Below, in pieces: positions 40,356 through 51,564 of a stretch of 64,000 nt of DNA; position 1 is the first letter of the stretch; each line of letters starts with the position of its first letter. A program made the position numbers and the translations under genes. The notes under the pieces are model-generated. The model saw only the letters and a list, made by a program, of their open reading frames with translations. It had not been told where the DNA came from and ran no database searches. Source of the stretch: Hydnum rufescens UP504 (taxonomy: Eukaryota > Basidiomycota > Agaricomycetes > Cantharellales > Hydnaceae). The stretch is from assembly GCA_014904985.1 (NCBI GenBank), contig MU128939.1, positions 305,098 to 369,097 on the forward strand, written 5' to 3'.

Positions 40356-41845
40356 AACGAACACCTTGATGCGAACGAGATGGAGTTCTTACAAGAGTAA
40401 TAAGTAGCAATCATCGGACCCTCTGTTTCTCAATCTGATGATTGCCATAGGCCGGATTACGACATGTTTATTCTATCAGCAATTCACCCGACCCTGACAA
40501 CAGTGAGAAGGGTCACTGATATTGACAACACGAATATTTGGGGTCTGCTCCCGGTTGAGGCATTCTGGGTTCCAAAATGGTAATTGCCGCTGCTCTACTC
40601 CAAAAAAAAAAAATCCAAAACCTCATAAAAGAGGAGAACTCATTGCGTTGGGTAGCCAAAATAATATAGGAATGATGGGGGGTAGGTGCATATATCATTT
40701 GCATACCTTCTTCCGGTGGGGTTAGAGTACTCGCCCGCATTGCAGATGTCATGCTAAGGGAAACTGGGAACAAGCCAAAAAAAAAAACATTGGTCAACCA
40801 CAAAAGTCTATTGGCTCCTACAAGTCGTCCAGACCCCTGACTTGGTATCCATGAGCACAAAAAATACACCCCTGCGCTTCGAACACCCATCTCTAAACTA
40901 AATCTCTAGTGGATCAAGATCGCATGGTAAAACCTTTTGGGCCCTAGAGTCTCGGGGCGCCGTTCTAGGTAGGTGTCCAAGATTCACCAAAATCTCCGGT
41001 GGGAGGGAGCGGGTGTCGCCAGCTTGAAAGAAGCCGGTCGTGTTTCATTTGTGGGCTCAATGTAGTTGGCATCCATGGACGGACGACCGAGGGCATCTCT
41101 TCCACCATACCATCCAGCTCGGATTCTCAGACGATGTGCATAGCTGAATTGTTGTCTTTCGTCCCAAGCTCCCCAAGGAGCGCACCTCGTGTTTTCCACA
41201 TTTGAGCAGGGATTGTATTATGGCCCTCATACGTCGGCCACAAGCCCAAATTTTATAGAAAGGCCAAGTCCCCCACTTTATGAACCACCAAAACCACGAA
41301 TATGCAAAAGACCAATGAGCCTCGCAAGAAGAATCACGAAGGAATAGAAGGAAAGAAGACCGAGACTATCCATGCAGATGCCATGCGCCAGATGCATGTC
41401 CCTTTGTCGTTGAGGGAGATCTGTAACGCCACCGAGCAGTTGAGTCGTTTCCAGTCAATAGGTTTTAGGATCAGCCGTTCATCCCACAGCTCAACAGGTA
41501 CTTTCCCTGAACCTCTCGGGGAGACGCATTGAAGGCGAAGATAAGAATTCTCTCACTGAAATTGTTCGGTTGCCGAATGGCTTCCGTGCAGAGACGGTCC
41601 ATTTTCTGAACTTCTCAGGTTTTAGCACTAGCCTTCATTCCATTCAGGATAGGCGCTTGAATGTACTGGGAGAATGGCGGAGGGGCGAAGGAGTATTTAT
41701 TAGTCAATCATAAAGGGATGCCTAGACTCATCAAGATGCAATCAAATGCACGATCCACCTCGATCAAATCAACAGCTTCTCGGCCATTCATGGTATCGAC
41801 CACGCTATGACCATCAAAATTAATTTCTTCCGGGCACATTACGGT
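40356..41845. other. Intergenic 1.5 kb upstream of the Bor1 gene
   Basis: It contains two runs of ten or so A residues (near 40600 and 40780) and only short open frames. No exon is recognised. The part next to 40355 is expected to hold the Bor1 promoter. Confidence 0.5.
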
Positions 41846-42217
41846 TCACGGCGTCCTCCCTAATGTGAGATATCGCTCAGTGCAGAACTGCTGCGTCTGT
41901 CTGGGACCACACACCTCGACTGCTAAAGTCCTCAATAATGTTGGCTTATCAGCTTCAGCCAAGGACTCTTCCCACGTCTTCGCCCTTAGGGTCCTAGGTA
42001 AACTATCAGAGTCGAATTGATCCATTTGCACGCTGTGGATTAGGCCTTCTATATCGATCGCTCCATTGATGATCCTCCGTTTACCTAACCGAGAGGTTCC
42101 TTTTGCGTATAGACGACCAGCATTGGCATCCCAGGTGACTTCTTCCGGGTGATAATGCTGGAGTAGCCAAGCGATGGGGGGAGGATTTTGCATTCTCCGG
42201 CAGTGAGAGTATGCCAA
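41846..42217 (-). CDS. Possible exon of an unrecognised gene
   Basis: An open minus-strand frame gives a composition-balanced sequence with motifs such as IAWLLQHYHPEEVTWDANAG and IDIEGLIHSVQMDQFDSDS. I do not recognise it, and there is no clear start or splice partner. It could be the 3' part of the same gene as the exons at 42570-43279 or a chance frame. Confidence 0.2.
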   Translation of the reverse strand: MAYSHCRRMQNPPPIAWLLQHYHPEEVTWDANAGRLYAKGTSRLGKRRIINGAIDIEGLIHSVQMDQFDSDSLPRTLRAKTWEESLAEADKPTLLRTLAVEVCGPRQTQQFCTERYLTLGRTP

Positions 42218-42569
42218 AGTCAGGAATCGTCGTTGTCATCAGAAGCCCTGCAATCCACCAAGACCGGAGGGAAGAGTTAGAACCTAGGACCGACTGCTCT
42301 GCTTGCTCGAATCCTCAAAAGATAGTCTCTGATTTCGTGGCCAACCATCATCCTGGGAACGCTTCGCTATACACACTTTGCCTTCTACCGCAACCCCAAA
42401 ATCAAATGGGTGGTTGAAAGATATTTCATTTTCCACTTTCTAGTATGTCAAATCCTATAAGAAACCTGCTTAGTAGGTTATCTAGCAAAAACACCTGTGT
42501 CATAAGCAACATACAAGCCGATAGTGGATCATTAATTGTCAACAAGTTCTTGGAAGCCGCATGGGACAT

Positions 42570-43279
42570 GCTCAAATTGCTGCGAGTTTCATTATCAAGA
42601 GGACCTCCAACGCCAGCTCAAGAACATTACGCACTTCGGATACCTGACGCATGACGACATTCCCCAATGTAAGGTCTTGCTGGATCGAGATGAGGACCCC
42701 GAAAGGCTCCAGGCGTGTGAATAGGCTGCAGGAATCACGTGAAGTAAATGCGAGTCAGCCAAGGAGATGATATAGCAAACGCCGGGATAACACGTGAAGG
42801 ATGCGACCAGCACCATTGGCTAATTCAGCTGTCTCTAGTCGAGACCTCTTGTAAACCAGCTCAGAGGGTGCGGCGTAGTTGGCGTCCAGGAATCCTTCTT
42901 GACGACTCGGGCGACCAGAGGAGGGCGGGTCGCTGCTTTCTGAAATCGACAATGCACGCATGTCCACGGACACGTTGTCTAATTCTTGACATGGCTCAAT
43001 GGATTCACTGATGTAGATAGAACCCCAGTCCTGTGTCTTCTAGGTGATAATGTGGCGGACCATTGGTCTTGGAGTCACCGGCCCTAGATGGACATAGTCT
43101 ACGAGACTCGAGGAAGGTGACCCAGGGTCCCTGGTCACAGGCTTTCCTTGAATCGGTGAAGGAAGTGGAAACTGATAGTCCGTCGGAGAGAGAACAACAG
43201 AGGGTGTATTGCGAGAGGACATCCCCCCGACTCGGGGACTGGCGCTAAATTTAAGACATTTAGGTGCTATATTCTGCAA
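42570..43279 (-). CDS. Possible unrecognised Ser/Pro-rich protein, several exons
   Basis: Minus-strand exons can be chained. One after a TTTAG acceptor reads SSRNTPSVVLSPTDYQFPLP. A second, in the same frame after a TAG that fits an intron end, reads through SISESSDPPSSGRPSRQEGF to YKRSRLETAELANGAG. A third, helical stretch includes EPFGVLISIQQDLTLGNVVM. Start and end are not resolved and no domain is recognised. It could be a transcription-factor-like protein, but that is a guess. Confidence 0.3.
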
Positions 43280-43703
43280 GAAAGAAGAGGGGAAGAATTG
43301 GTGATACAGCAGGCACGGAGCGTGTGAGATGTCGAGTCAGTACTACAGGGAAATGGACCTGAAGAATACCAGGTGATTTGGGTCCCAATGCCAACGGGGG
43401 ATCGCCATCGCGCGCGCGCTATGAGTTGTGAGGCAACACGGATATGGACGGACTAGATGTATCGCTCTGTCGTTGGGCTGTGCGCCAGAAGTAAGTGTCT
43501 CCCAGAGCGTCGTGGAGTAAGTTAAAGTCTTGGAGGTTGGGACAGGATAAATGTGAGTGTAATCTGAAGATAATGACAGCCGTGGGGTTCCGCAAGGTTG
43601 TTGTCGTGACTGTGTCCACAGGCGCCTGATTGGACTAGGCGACTTTGGATGAAGAGATAGGGCTTTGGGGACCCCGGAATCTTATTCAATTAGAGTCGCC
43701 AGG

Positions 43704-45926
43704 ATGTGGCTTTTTTCGGCCTATTTTGGGTGTGTTTCTGGGAGGGGCAACGGCGATATCGGGAGGTCTTCCGGACCACGGCCAAGGCTGGTCGTGGCCG
43801 CCCTTACTCTATTCATTGGTAGTCGTGCGCACGTCCTTCACCGACCTTCTGATGTTGCACAAGCTCCGCCACGGATCAGTACGCCGAATTCTCAGCTCCA
43901 GGCCTTCCAGCTTCAAGGTACTCAGCTCGCACTCGGGGGCGATCCCGCTATAGCCTCAATGACACTGCATCCGCTATTTGTTTCTGGCGGCGCGGCTAAC
44001 CGCGTTGGATTCGTCTTCTTTGGTGATGGATGTAGGTCCGTCCTCTACCTCCATGGCTTTATTTACACATCAAATATAGATACGGAGTCGGAAAAAGATG
44101 TATTTCTTTCAGACGCAACTCGATTAGCTCGCGATTTGTCCACCAACCAGACATTTGCCTCGGTCGGACCGTTACTGAATTTTTACGCTGCCTTCTCGCC
44201 TAGTATAGAGGTGTGAACTCATTTGGCCCATAGTGCTGTGCCTCACCTTGAATATTGTCTGTTTATAGAGCGGAATCGGTGTTGGTGGTGTACCGAAAGA
44301 GTAGGGAACTGGCTTCTCATGTCTCCAATATAACATGCACTGACGCTCCTGTTCTAGTACTGTTTACGGGCTGTATCGTGATGGTACCGAACTTCGCGCG
44401 ATATATACAAGTAAACCAGATGTTGCGAAGGCATCATGTGATTCGCTTGGAGAGATGTGTGATTATCCCATTCTTCTGGGCATGTGTACTTGACAGTAAG
44501 AATCGCTGCAATGTTATTGACACGGTTATTGGTACAGGGAATGACCCATTATATGGAGGTGTGTTAACTCCAAACCCAGTAGCTTTTCACGCTCAAATCT
44601 GGCTTCTCAGGACTTGGCGGACCGTACAGGTACGACGACCATCTAAAAAAATCGATTGTTTCCAACTGATCCGTTCCTTTCTCACTCAGCATCACTACAG
44701 CATCCGTCCTGAACGGTGAGCGGGATAGCGGGGCATTATGACCTGCGACTTACGTCGTTTAGGTGCCCTGGTCCTACGCCACGAACTCGGGCACTCTATC
44801 ATCTCCGTAGGAGAAGAGTACGATGGTGGCTATGCGTGTGTCTGTCATTCCCGGACTTACATGGCTGCGATTTACCTTTGAGATGAAATAGGTATTATGG
44901 TCCGAATTCAAGCCCAAACCTCACCGCACCATTCAAATGGTCGCATTGGCTCAGCACCACTGGGGATACGCCTCGCCATGAGCGTGCAATTATGCCCCTT
45001 CAGGCTTATCCATGGACAATGCTAAACCATACCTTGCCGTTTCGAGCGAGATTCACCTCTGCAGGGACGTATTCTCGCCATCTCGTCCGGTTTTCTCTCT
45101 CTGGTTTGCCCCTGAAGGATCACCTTCGCGTGACCCTTGATGACGCAGACATTGGTTGGACGCCGAGAGAGGACGTCGGTATCGATAGATGGCACTACGA
45201 TATACGTCGACCCGAGCCACTTCAAGCTGGAGAGCACGAAGTAGCATTTTGGTTAGGCCATGACGCAGATGAGAAGATAGCACAACTGTGCAGTGTGGAA
45301 ATTTTAGAATATGGAAACGAAGATGAGTCCGTGATCTTCGTCTTTATGTCACCTCGTCTGGATCTGAACACATGATCCAGATTCGACGCAACCCCTGGTG
45401 TCATAAGTGCTTTCCCAACGTGATGGGTCCATATCGCTTTACCAGTCCTGTTTCTTTACTCATGCTTATAATGTTCAGGTTTTCCCTCGATAATCTGACA
45501 ACGTATCGTCCCACGAATGAGCAGTGCCTCATGCGTCTTACAACCCAGTCAGAATTCTGCAAGCCATGTCTCGAAGGATTATGGCTGTCTCTTCTCACTC
45601 GCATCGATCTCATTGATGCTTTACGCTTTCGACGAATCGAACACTCCTCACACCTCATGGCTGAGCTTGAATTAGTGCCCCTTGGTAAGCTTCGACGGAA
45701 CCAGAGTATGCTTGAAGGAGAGACGTATGAGATTACGTGGCGGAAGGGGGGGAATGTCATTCCTTCCGCTAGTAATTCGACCTCATTAGATTTCAGTCCA
45801 TCTGATGGCGACGGGGTGTATGAAGTGGACGTAGTATTGCATACGCCGGAAGTGCGGCGGGATATTGAGGGTCATTTGAAATCCCACAGGTCGTTTACGG
45901 GCAAGTACCTCACGCGCTCTGACTGA
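43704..45926 (+). CDS. M64-family metallopeptidase (IgA-peptidase-like), secreted or membrane-anchored
   Basis: Zinc endopeptidase of family M64, widespread in Agaricomycetes. Eleven exons (43704-44031, 44080-44210, 44269-44300, 44358-44479, 44538-44558, 44611-44629, 44690-44715, 44763-44835, 44892-45326, 45381-45419, 45479-45926) join in phase to 557 residues. A hydrophobic segment near residue 32 (LVVAALTLFIGS) is a signal anchor or late signal peptide. Family motifs are FFGDGYTESEKDVFLSDATR, NQTFASVGPLLNF, YGLYRDGTELRAIY, GNDPLYGGLGGPYSITTAS, the zinc site HELGH at 233-237 followed by SVGEEYDGGYAYYGPN, IMPLQAYPWTMLN and TTYRPTNEQCLMR. Exons 5-7 are only 21, 19 and 26 nt. The intron at 44480-44537 has a GC donor (GCATGT). 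The ATG at 43704 is the first in frame that gives a targeting segment. Confidence 0.93.
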
Positions 45927-47161
45927 AACCGTCCCCTCAGCTTATTGACTATACCCCCGGCTTGAGTAGGTCATGTATACCTTGATCTGAACGTAGTGCT
46001 CTGAAGTAAGTGGGTGTAATATTCGGACAGTCAGATTTGGGGTAGAATTCCCCTTGGCCAGGGCTAGCCACCCGCCGTAGCTCGAATTTCAGGTAGCGGA
46101 TTGAACGCAAGTTGAAGTACGTTTGTATCAATACTGGCTGATATCGATCTCCTCTCAGTCTCTTCTATTTTTATTCCTTTTCTCACTGGTTCCAACTGTC
46201 TCCCATACACTTCTCCCGCGCCTCCATCCTCTTGGCCACAGGAAGAAATCGGGCGCCTCAGCCATCTTACACATGACAGTCCTATTGCGCGAGGTTCCCG
46301 GAAGAGATAGGCATCTCGGGGGATAAGAATTATGAATTCTAATCCCGAATACTCTCAGTAAGTTGGCAATAAGATGATCCTCACCATTTGAAGAACTTCA
46401 AATCCGTCCCCCCCTGAAATGCAATTTTTTAGTAACCCTTGACAGGTTCTAACAGTGCAGTTCTTTCTGTATTGTCCTATACCTGCCTCTCACCTGAGCC
46501 ATCGTGATTCTCGACCTTGAGCCAGGAGTACGGCCAGTCCACCCTGGCTCGGCAGATATTCACCCAATTGCGTTTCAGCGTGACCACTTGATTCCGATTT
46601 CTGCGCTTAGAGATAAGGAAGATCCCTCGGCACGGGTACGGGGTCGAGAAGTCGTTGGTAGATATACTTTGAGGATACGGGTTCGGTGCAGGAAGCTGCA
46701 TAGCGTGCGGTCGGCATTCGTTTCTGTGCCTCGTCCTGAAATCAGGCCTTTCTTGCGGTGCGTCACCGGACGAGGGAGGGGAAGTATGTTCTCGCCAAGA
46801 GTGAGCTAGCTGGTCTGGAACGAGTGGAAATTTGGTGGCCTGAGCTGCGATGAAGAGAATGAAAGAAGGCACCTACTGTATGTCTCTTGCAATTACTATG
46901 AGGCGCCGATCTATAAGTAGAAAATACCGTGGCCATTCTGGATTCTAATTCTCGCGAGGACGACTGATTCAGATAACCCCTATAGCACAGCCCACAATAA
47001 TCATGCGAGTGTTTGGACGCGCGTCTCTAGTCACGGGTTCCAGACTCGCTTGCTGCGCGTCTCTACGAATTTTCTAGATCCAGCTTTGATATCTTGTAAA
47101 TCATTCTTATTTCGCTGCTCCTTCCCGTTACTGTTCCCTTGTCCTCACGCTGTAACAGGAA
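45927..47161. other. Intergenic between M64 peptidase and PPPDE genes
   Basis: One minus-strand frame (46477-46872, 131 codons) begins with a short hydrophobic run, but it has no domain and its product is rich in Arg and Pro, so I do not call it. The right end is expected to hold the promoter of the gene at 47162. Confidence 0.5.
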
Positions 47162-49689
47162 ATGGCGCCCGTCAAACTCTACGTGTATGACTTGAGTCAC
47201 GGTATGGCACGGAACTTGTCGATGCAGTTCCTTGGAGGCCAGATAGACGGCATATGGTATGTTACCAGGCTTGCCCGTCATCTGTGGGAATAATGGTCCC
47301 TGATGGTGCTCCAGGCACACATCCGTGGTGGTGTTCGGCAAGGAGACATCTTACTCACAAGGGATAGATCAGCACCTGCCTGGCGCGTCTCATGTGAGTC
47401 TGCATATCTTTTCCAGACAACCCAATCTGACTTGTATTTATCTTTCAAGCATGGGAATCCCCTTGAAATTGTGGATATGGGGGAGACCGAGATCGACGAA
47501 GCAACCTATGATGAATACATAGACGAACTCCGTGGCCATTACACCGCGGACAAGGCATGTCAGACGATTCATTCTCCCCCTGGGTAGACCTAACGCCCGT
47601 CTATCTTGTGCGATCAAGTATCATCTTCTTGATTTCAACTGCAATAGTTTCACAAACGATGTAATTGGCTTTCTCACTGGGGGCTCTATTCCTCCTCACA
47701 TTAAAGGTGTGTGAGCTATGAGCTGGCATGTCCTTCGCCCCCTCCGCGACAAACAGTTCGCCTCCTTTCCAGATCTACCAAGTGATTTCCTTGCAACCCC
47801 GATGGGACGCCAGATGCGACCAATGATTGACAACATGTTTCGCCGCCCTGGAGTACCACCATATCCAACGCCAGCCGACACACCCCCATCCGGGGTGCCG
47901 TCTCCAACCAGTGCGCTGAACCCACAACTGGCGACCTCTCTCCTCCAGAGTGTTGCAGCGCAAGCCACCTCTACCTCCGGAACACACAGCTCCACTGCCC
48001 CCATATCAGGGGCTGGAAGCAGTCTCACGTCCCATCTCCATATCTCGACGAACCTCGCGTCGTTTGAGAATGTCATTCAACATCACCGTGCCACTGTAGT
48101 GCTCTTTGTTTCGGCATCCAAAGAAAACAAGGACGTCGACCGCGTCTTTGAACGCCTTGCTCGGGATAAGGCCAAGATGAATGCGGTGGCATTTGTGAAA
48201 GTGGACAAGGAAGTTGGGAACGGTGCCGAGGTGTTGACCAAGTGCGGCATCAGCGCTACACCCTCGTTTCAGTTCTATCAACAAGGTGAAAAGGTGAAAG
48301 AGCTGGTCTACTTGCACTAGTCCTATTGCGTGATTATTGTTGACCGTGGAATCCTCTGGTTTAGGTCGGAGAGCTTCTTGGTGCCAAGGGCCTTGAATTA
48401 AAATCTAGAGTGCAGAATCTGCTGGATAGCGCCTTTCCTGGTCAGACCCATGTTCTACGGCGTCTCTTTTGAGGTTTTAACATTCCCCTACTGTCCAGTC
48501 CACCCCCATGAATCTCTTATATTACCCACGATGCAAGCAATATCGCTCCAGCCCATATTATTCACCCAGGTCCCGGCGTCACTGGACGCACCCGTGAATA
48601 AACTCATCTCCTTTATTGATGCTCTCCCCAGCCCAACAAGTGATGTCTCGGCAATGAAGAAGACCCTCAAGACATCCTTCGCGCCGTTCCTGAAGACCCA
48701 CCTTCCAGCGTCCACGTCTACTTCGAGATCCCTTGCCGCACATACCCCCAATCCAAATAATACTAATACTGCAGCACCAACAGCAAGACAGATTCGAGAG
48801 TGGTCAGATATGACGAACGCACTTATCTCTGCCCTACCTCCCACCGAACTCTTCCCCCTCGTCGATCTCTGGCGCCTCGCCATTCTTGATGGAGGGATCG
48901 CGAAGGCATTGTCCTCATCGTCAACCACCGAACATCGTTCGGTCGTCGCAAATATCCAGTCTCGTGTTACAGACCTTGTCAACAACAATTCCACGTCTGC
49001 AACAGGAACAGCAACGGAGGTCCCACGGCCTCTGCTCCTCACGACGCTCCGTCTCTCTACAAATACCTTTGCACATCAAGCACCAGCGTCATCCTCTCCG
49101 CAATCTTACCGTTTGCAACCCCCCACAATCCCTCTCGTCGTATCAGGTCTCTTGCACTCCGACGCGGGCGTGCGCACGGCTGCTGCGAGTCTGGCGTTTA
49201 ACGTTGCGGCGATTCGGCATGCACCACTTCGAAGGGGGAAGGATGCGTACTGGGAAGAAGTAGACAGGAGGGAGAAAGCCGCCGTTGTGTCTGGCGGTGA
49301 TGGTGAAGGAGAGGGCGATGTGGAGCTCGTGTGCGCACTGCTCGAGGCCTTGGAAAGGGAGGTGGAGAGTGAGGAAGTTGGTGAGTTTTTTTTGCCTAAT
49401 ATTAACCATTCTCCTGGCGAGAGTATTATGGCCAAGTTGACTGATCATCCTGTACTCCTTTCATTGGTTATGATTCGTAATTCCAGTCCATCGCCTCACG
49501 GCGTCGCTTGCACTCTTCCTCTATCTTTCTCCGGCGTATGCGACTGATCTTGGAGACCTGCTCCAGGTCCTCGGCGCGAAAGAGAAGGTGTTGGGAAAGC
49601 TTCTTCCTGGAGGGTGTGGCCCTGCAGGTGTCACTAGGGTAGATGTAAGGAACCTTGTTGAGGAGGTGGGGAAACAACTTTGCCCTTAA
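47162..49689 (+). CDS. PPPDE peptidase-thioredoxin-PUL fusion protein
   Basis: Three-domain protein. The N-terminal PPPDE (DeSI-like) cysteine-peptidase domain belongs to a family linked to deSUMOylation or deubiquitination; the C-terminal PUL domain binds Cdc48/p97. Eight exons (47162-47256, 47315-47393, 47450-47554, 47619-47706, 47773-48305, 48365-48440, 48499-49380, 49487-49689) join in phase to 686 residues. The PPPDE catalytic pair is His33 ([11 protein letters not shown]) and Cys101 ([12 protein letters not shown]). The thioredoxin fold near 205-300 keeps TVVLFVSAS and [19 protein letters not shown] but has no CxxC, so it is not redox-active. The PUL region (PANKLISF-like start [14 protein letters not shown], then [19 protein letters not shown]) fills the rest. 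The intron 47555-47618 has a GC donor (GCATGT). The domain order suggests a Cdc48-linked peptidase in the ubiquitin/SUMO system; this is inferred from the families. Confidence 0.92.
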
Positions 49690-51564
49690 TAATGGGGTGT
49701 TTCACGATAGAGCTCAAAACGAACCTCAAAGCATCGTTTTGGAAACCAACTATATTTATTTTGAGTAGTTTTTGGTACTGTTTTGACATTTATTTTTGCT
49801 ATCTTGAAAGACCCTAATATGAGGAAGCGTCATATTTCTTTGTGGAGTAAACTAGGTTCAAATCAGAGTTTCTACTGTTAGGAAATAAACTTCCATCTAC
49901 GGTATGTAATTGCAGATCCCCGAGACGTCGACCTGCAATCTTCATGATCACAATGGTGAGGATGGTAATGATGGGCGTCCAAAATCAGGGACGGGGGGTC
50001 CCATTGTATTCTATGTTATCGCCACCAATAATATCAGACATAGCGACGACCACTGCGATGGCTATCCTCTTGCATCACTTCGGCGAAACACAATTATAAT
50101 TCAGGGGGAAGGAAAATGCGGTATGCATTGACCCCCCCCCAATGCCGCAAGGTATGGGGTAGGTGTGTGATGTCTGTCGATGGAGTTCGCCGACAGCGGT
50201 CCGCCGCCGAAGGCTTTACAGTGGATAAATGTGTGGTCAGGGTGATGTATCAGTGAGAGAAAGGCCGGGAGCAAGGCGGTTGATGTAGGAGTCGATGATC
50301 GCGGGCACAGGAAGGGAAATAGAGCAAGTGGGAAGAGGCATAATTAACGCACAAAATATGGACAATGCGGGCATTACAGTACAGGCTAGGCTAATAAATA
50401 ATGGTTGGGGTCGGGTTAAGTCTGGGAGTGTTGGCTTTAGTCGGGGGCGCCTCTCCAGAAAGGGGGAGGCGGGCTATGCCCTTTTCTGGACCCAATGCGA
50501 TTGAGACGTCTACCAAGTGCTGCTGCGGTTGATGTCATGGACGCTCTAGGAAGATGTGATCCAATGTTTGGAGGAGATCGCCACATTAGGATGAGTTGGG
50601 TTCGTCAATCAAGTGATGGCGGTAGAACTCGCCGATGTGTGTGGCCGGCACTGGAAGGTGCAGCAAGGTTTTGCAACGGGGGGATAAAGCGGGTGGAATG
50701 CAGTTTACGATACAGAAGGCGTTGTTGTGCTGCGCATCGGTGGCCCACTGAGTCTTCCAACGCTCGGCGAGGGGGATCCCTATAAGGGAGATAGAGTGAA
50801 AATCGGGGCCGAGGGGGATAAGAGCAATATGTTGCAAAGACATGGAAAACATACGTAGCCCCCTGGAAACACTGGCGGGTTTCTCAGAGTCTGCTCTTGA
50901 ACCAGGTTACCACCTCGTCAATAGACCCATGACGGTCTCCACTTTGATCTCGAAAGTTCGGGTCTTTTGTGTGACCAACCAATGGCACCGTATGTATGCA
51001 GAGGGACCCGGCTGTATGGATCGCCCCCATACATTGATGTCTGGGTCTTCACTTGAAGACCATCATCTCGAAGAGACAGTGAAAAGATATTTTGCCTTAG
51101 ACAAGGCTGGGGGAGAGGTATCAAAGTGGATTATCCAAAGCTAACGTCGGGTTGGGGCACTGGATCTGAGTCCTCCAGATTCATTGACCTGTCCTACGAA
51201 GGTGTACACACGCAGATATCCACCGAAGATCATTGACGTGTTCCCCTCATCGTTTACCGTATCTTATCCAATATGGATGCAGACAAGTTCGAAGTCAGGT
51301 CGATCGAAAGCACAGAATATTATGGGCTGTGGCGTGGTTAGGTTGTAGTCAAACCTGACGGAGGCGCGTCCGCACAATTTGAATCCGGCACGACCCCAAC
51401 GACTACTTAACGAGGCAAAGAAATTCTGGACGTATGGTCTGCTCATGAACTTGGGTCACCAGCGCAGTATACTCCTCCCGTTGCGCGTACGCCATGATCT
51501 TTAAGGGTGAGCCCGACGGAATCGGGGTTAGTTGTCGCGCATTACTACTTGCCACCCTTGCTCA
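49690..51564. other. Intergenic 1.9 kb
   Basis: It contains a run of nine C near 50132 and G-rich patches but only short, unrelated open frames. No gene, RNA or transposon end is recognised. Confidence 0.5.

Noticed and set aside
49855..49880. Possible tRNA T-arm-like sequence (GGTTCAAATC)
   Set aside because: No matching acceptor, D-arm or anticodon arm could be folded around it.
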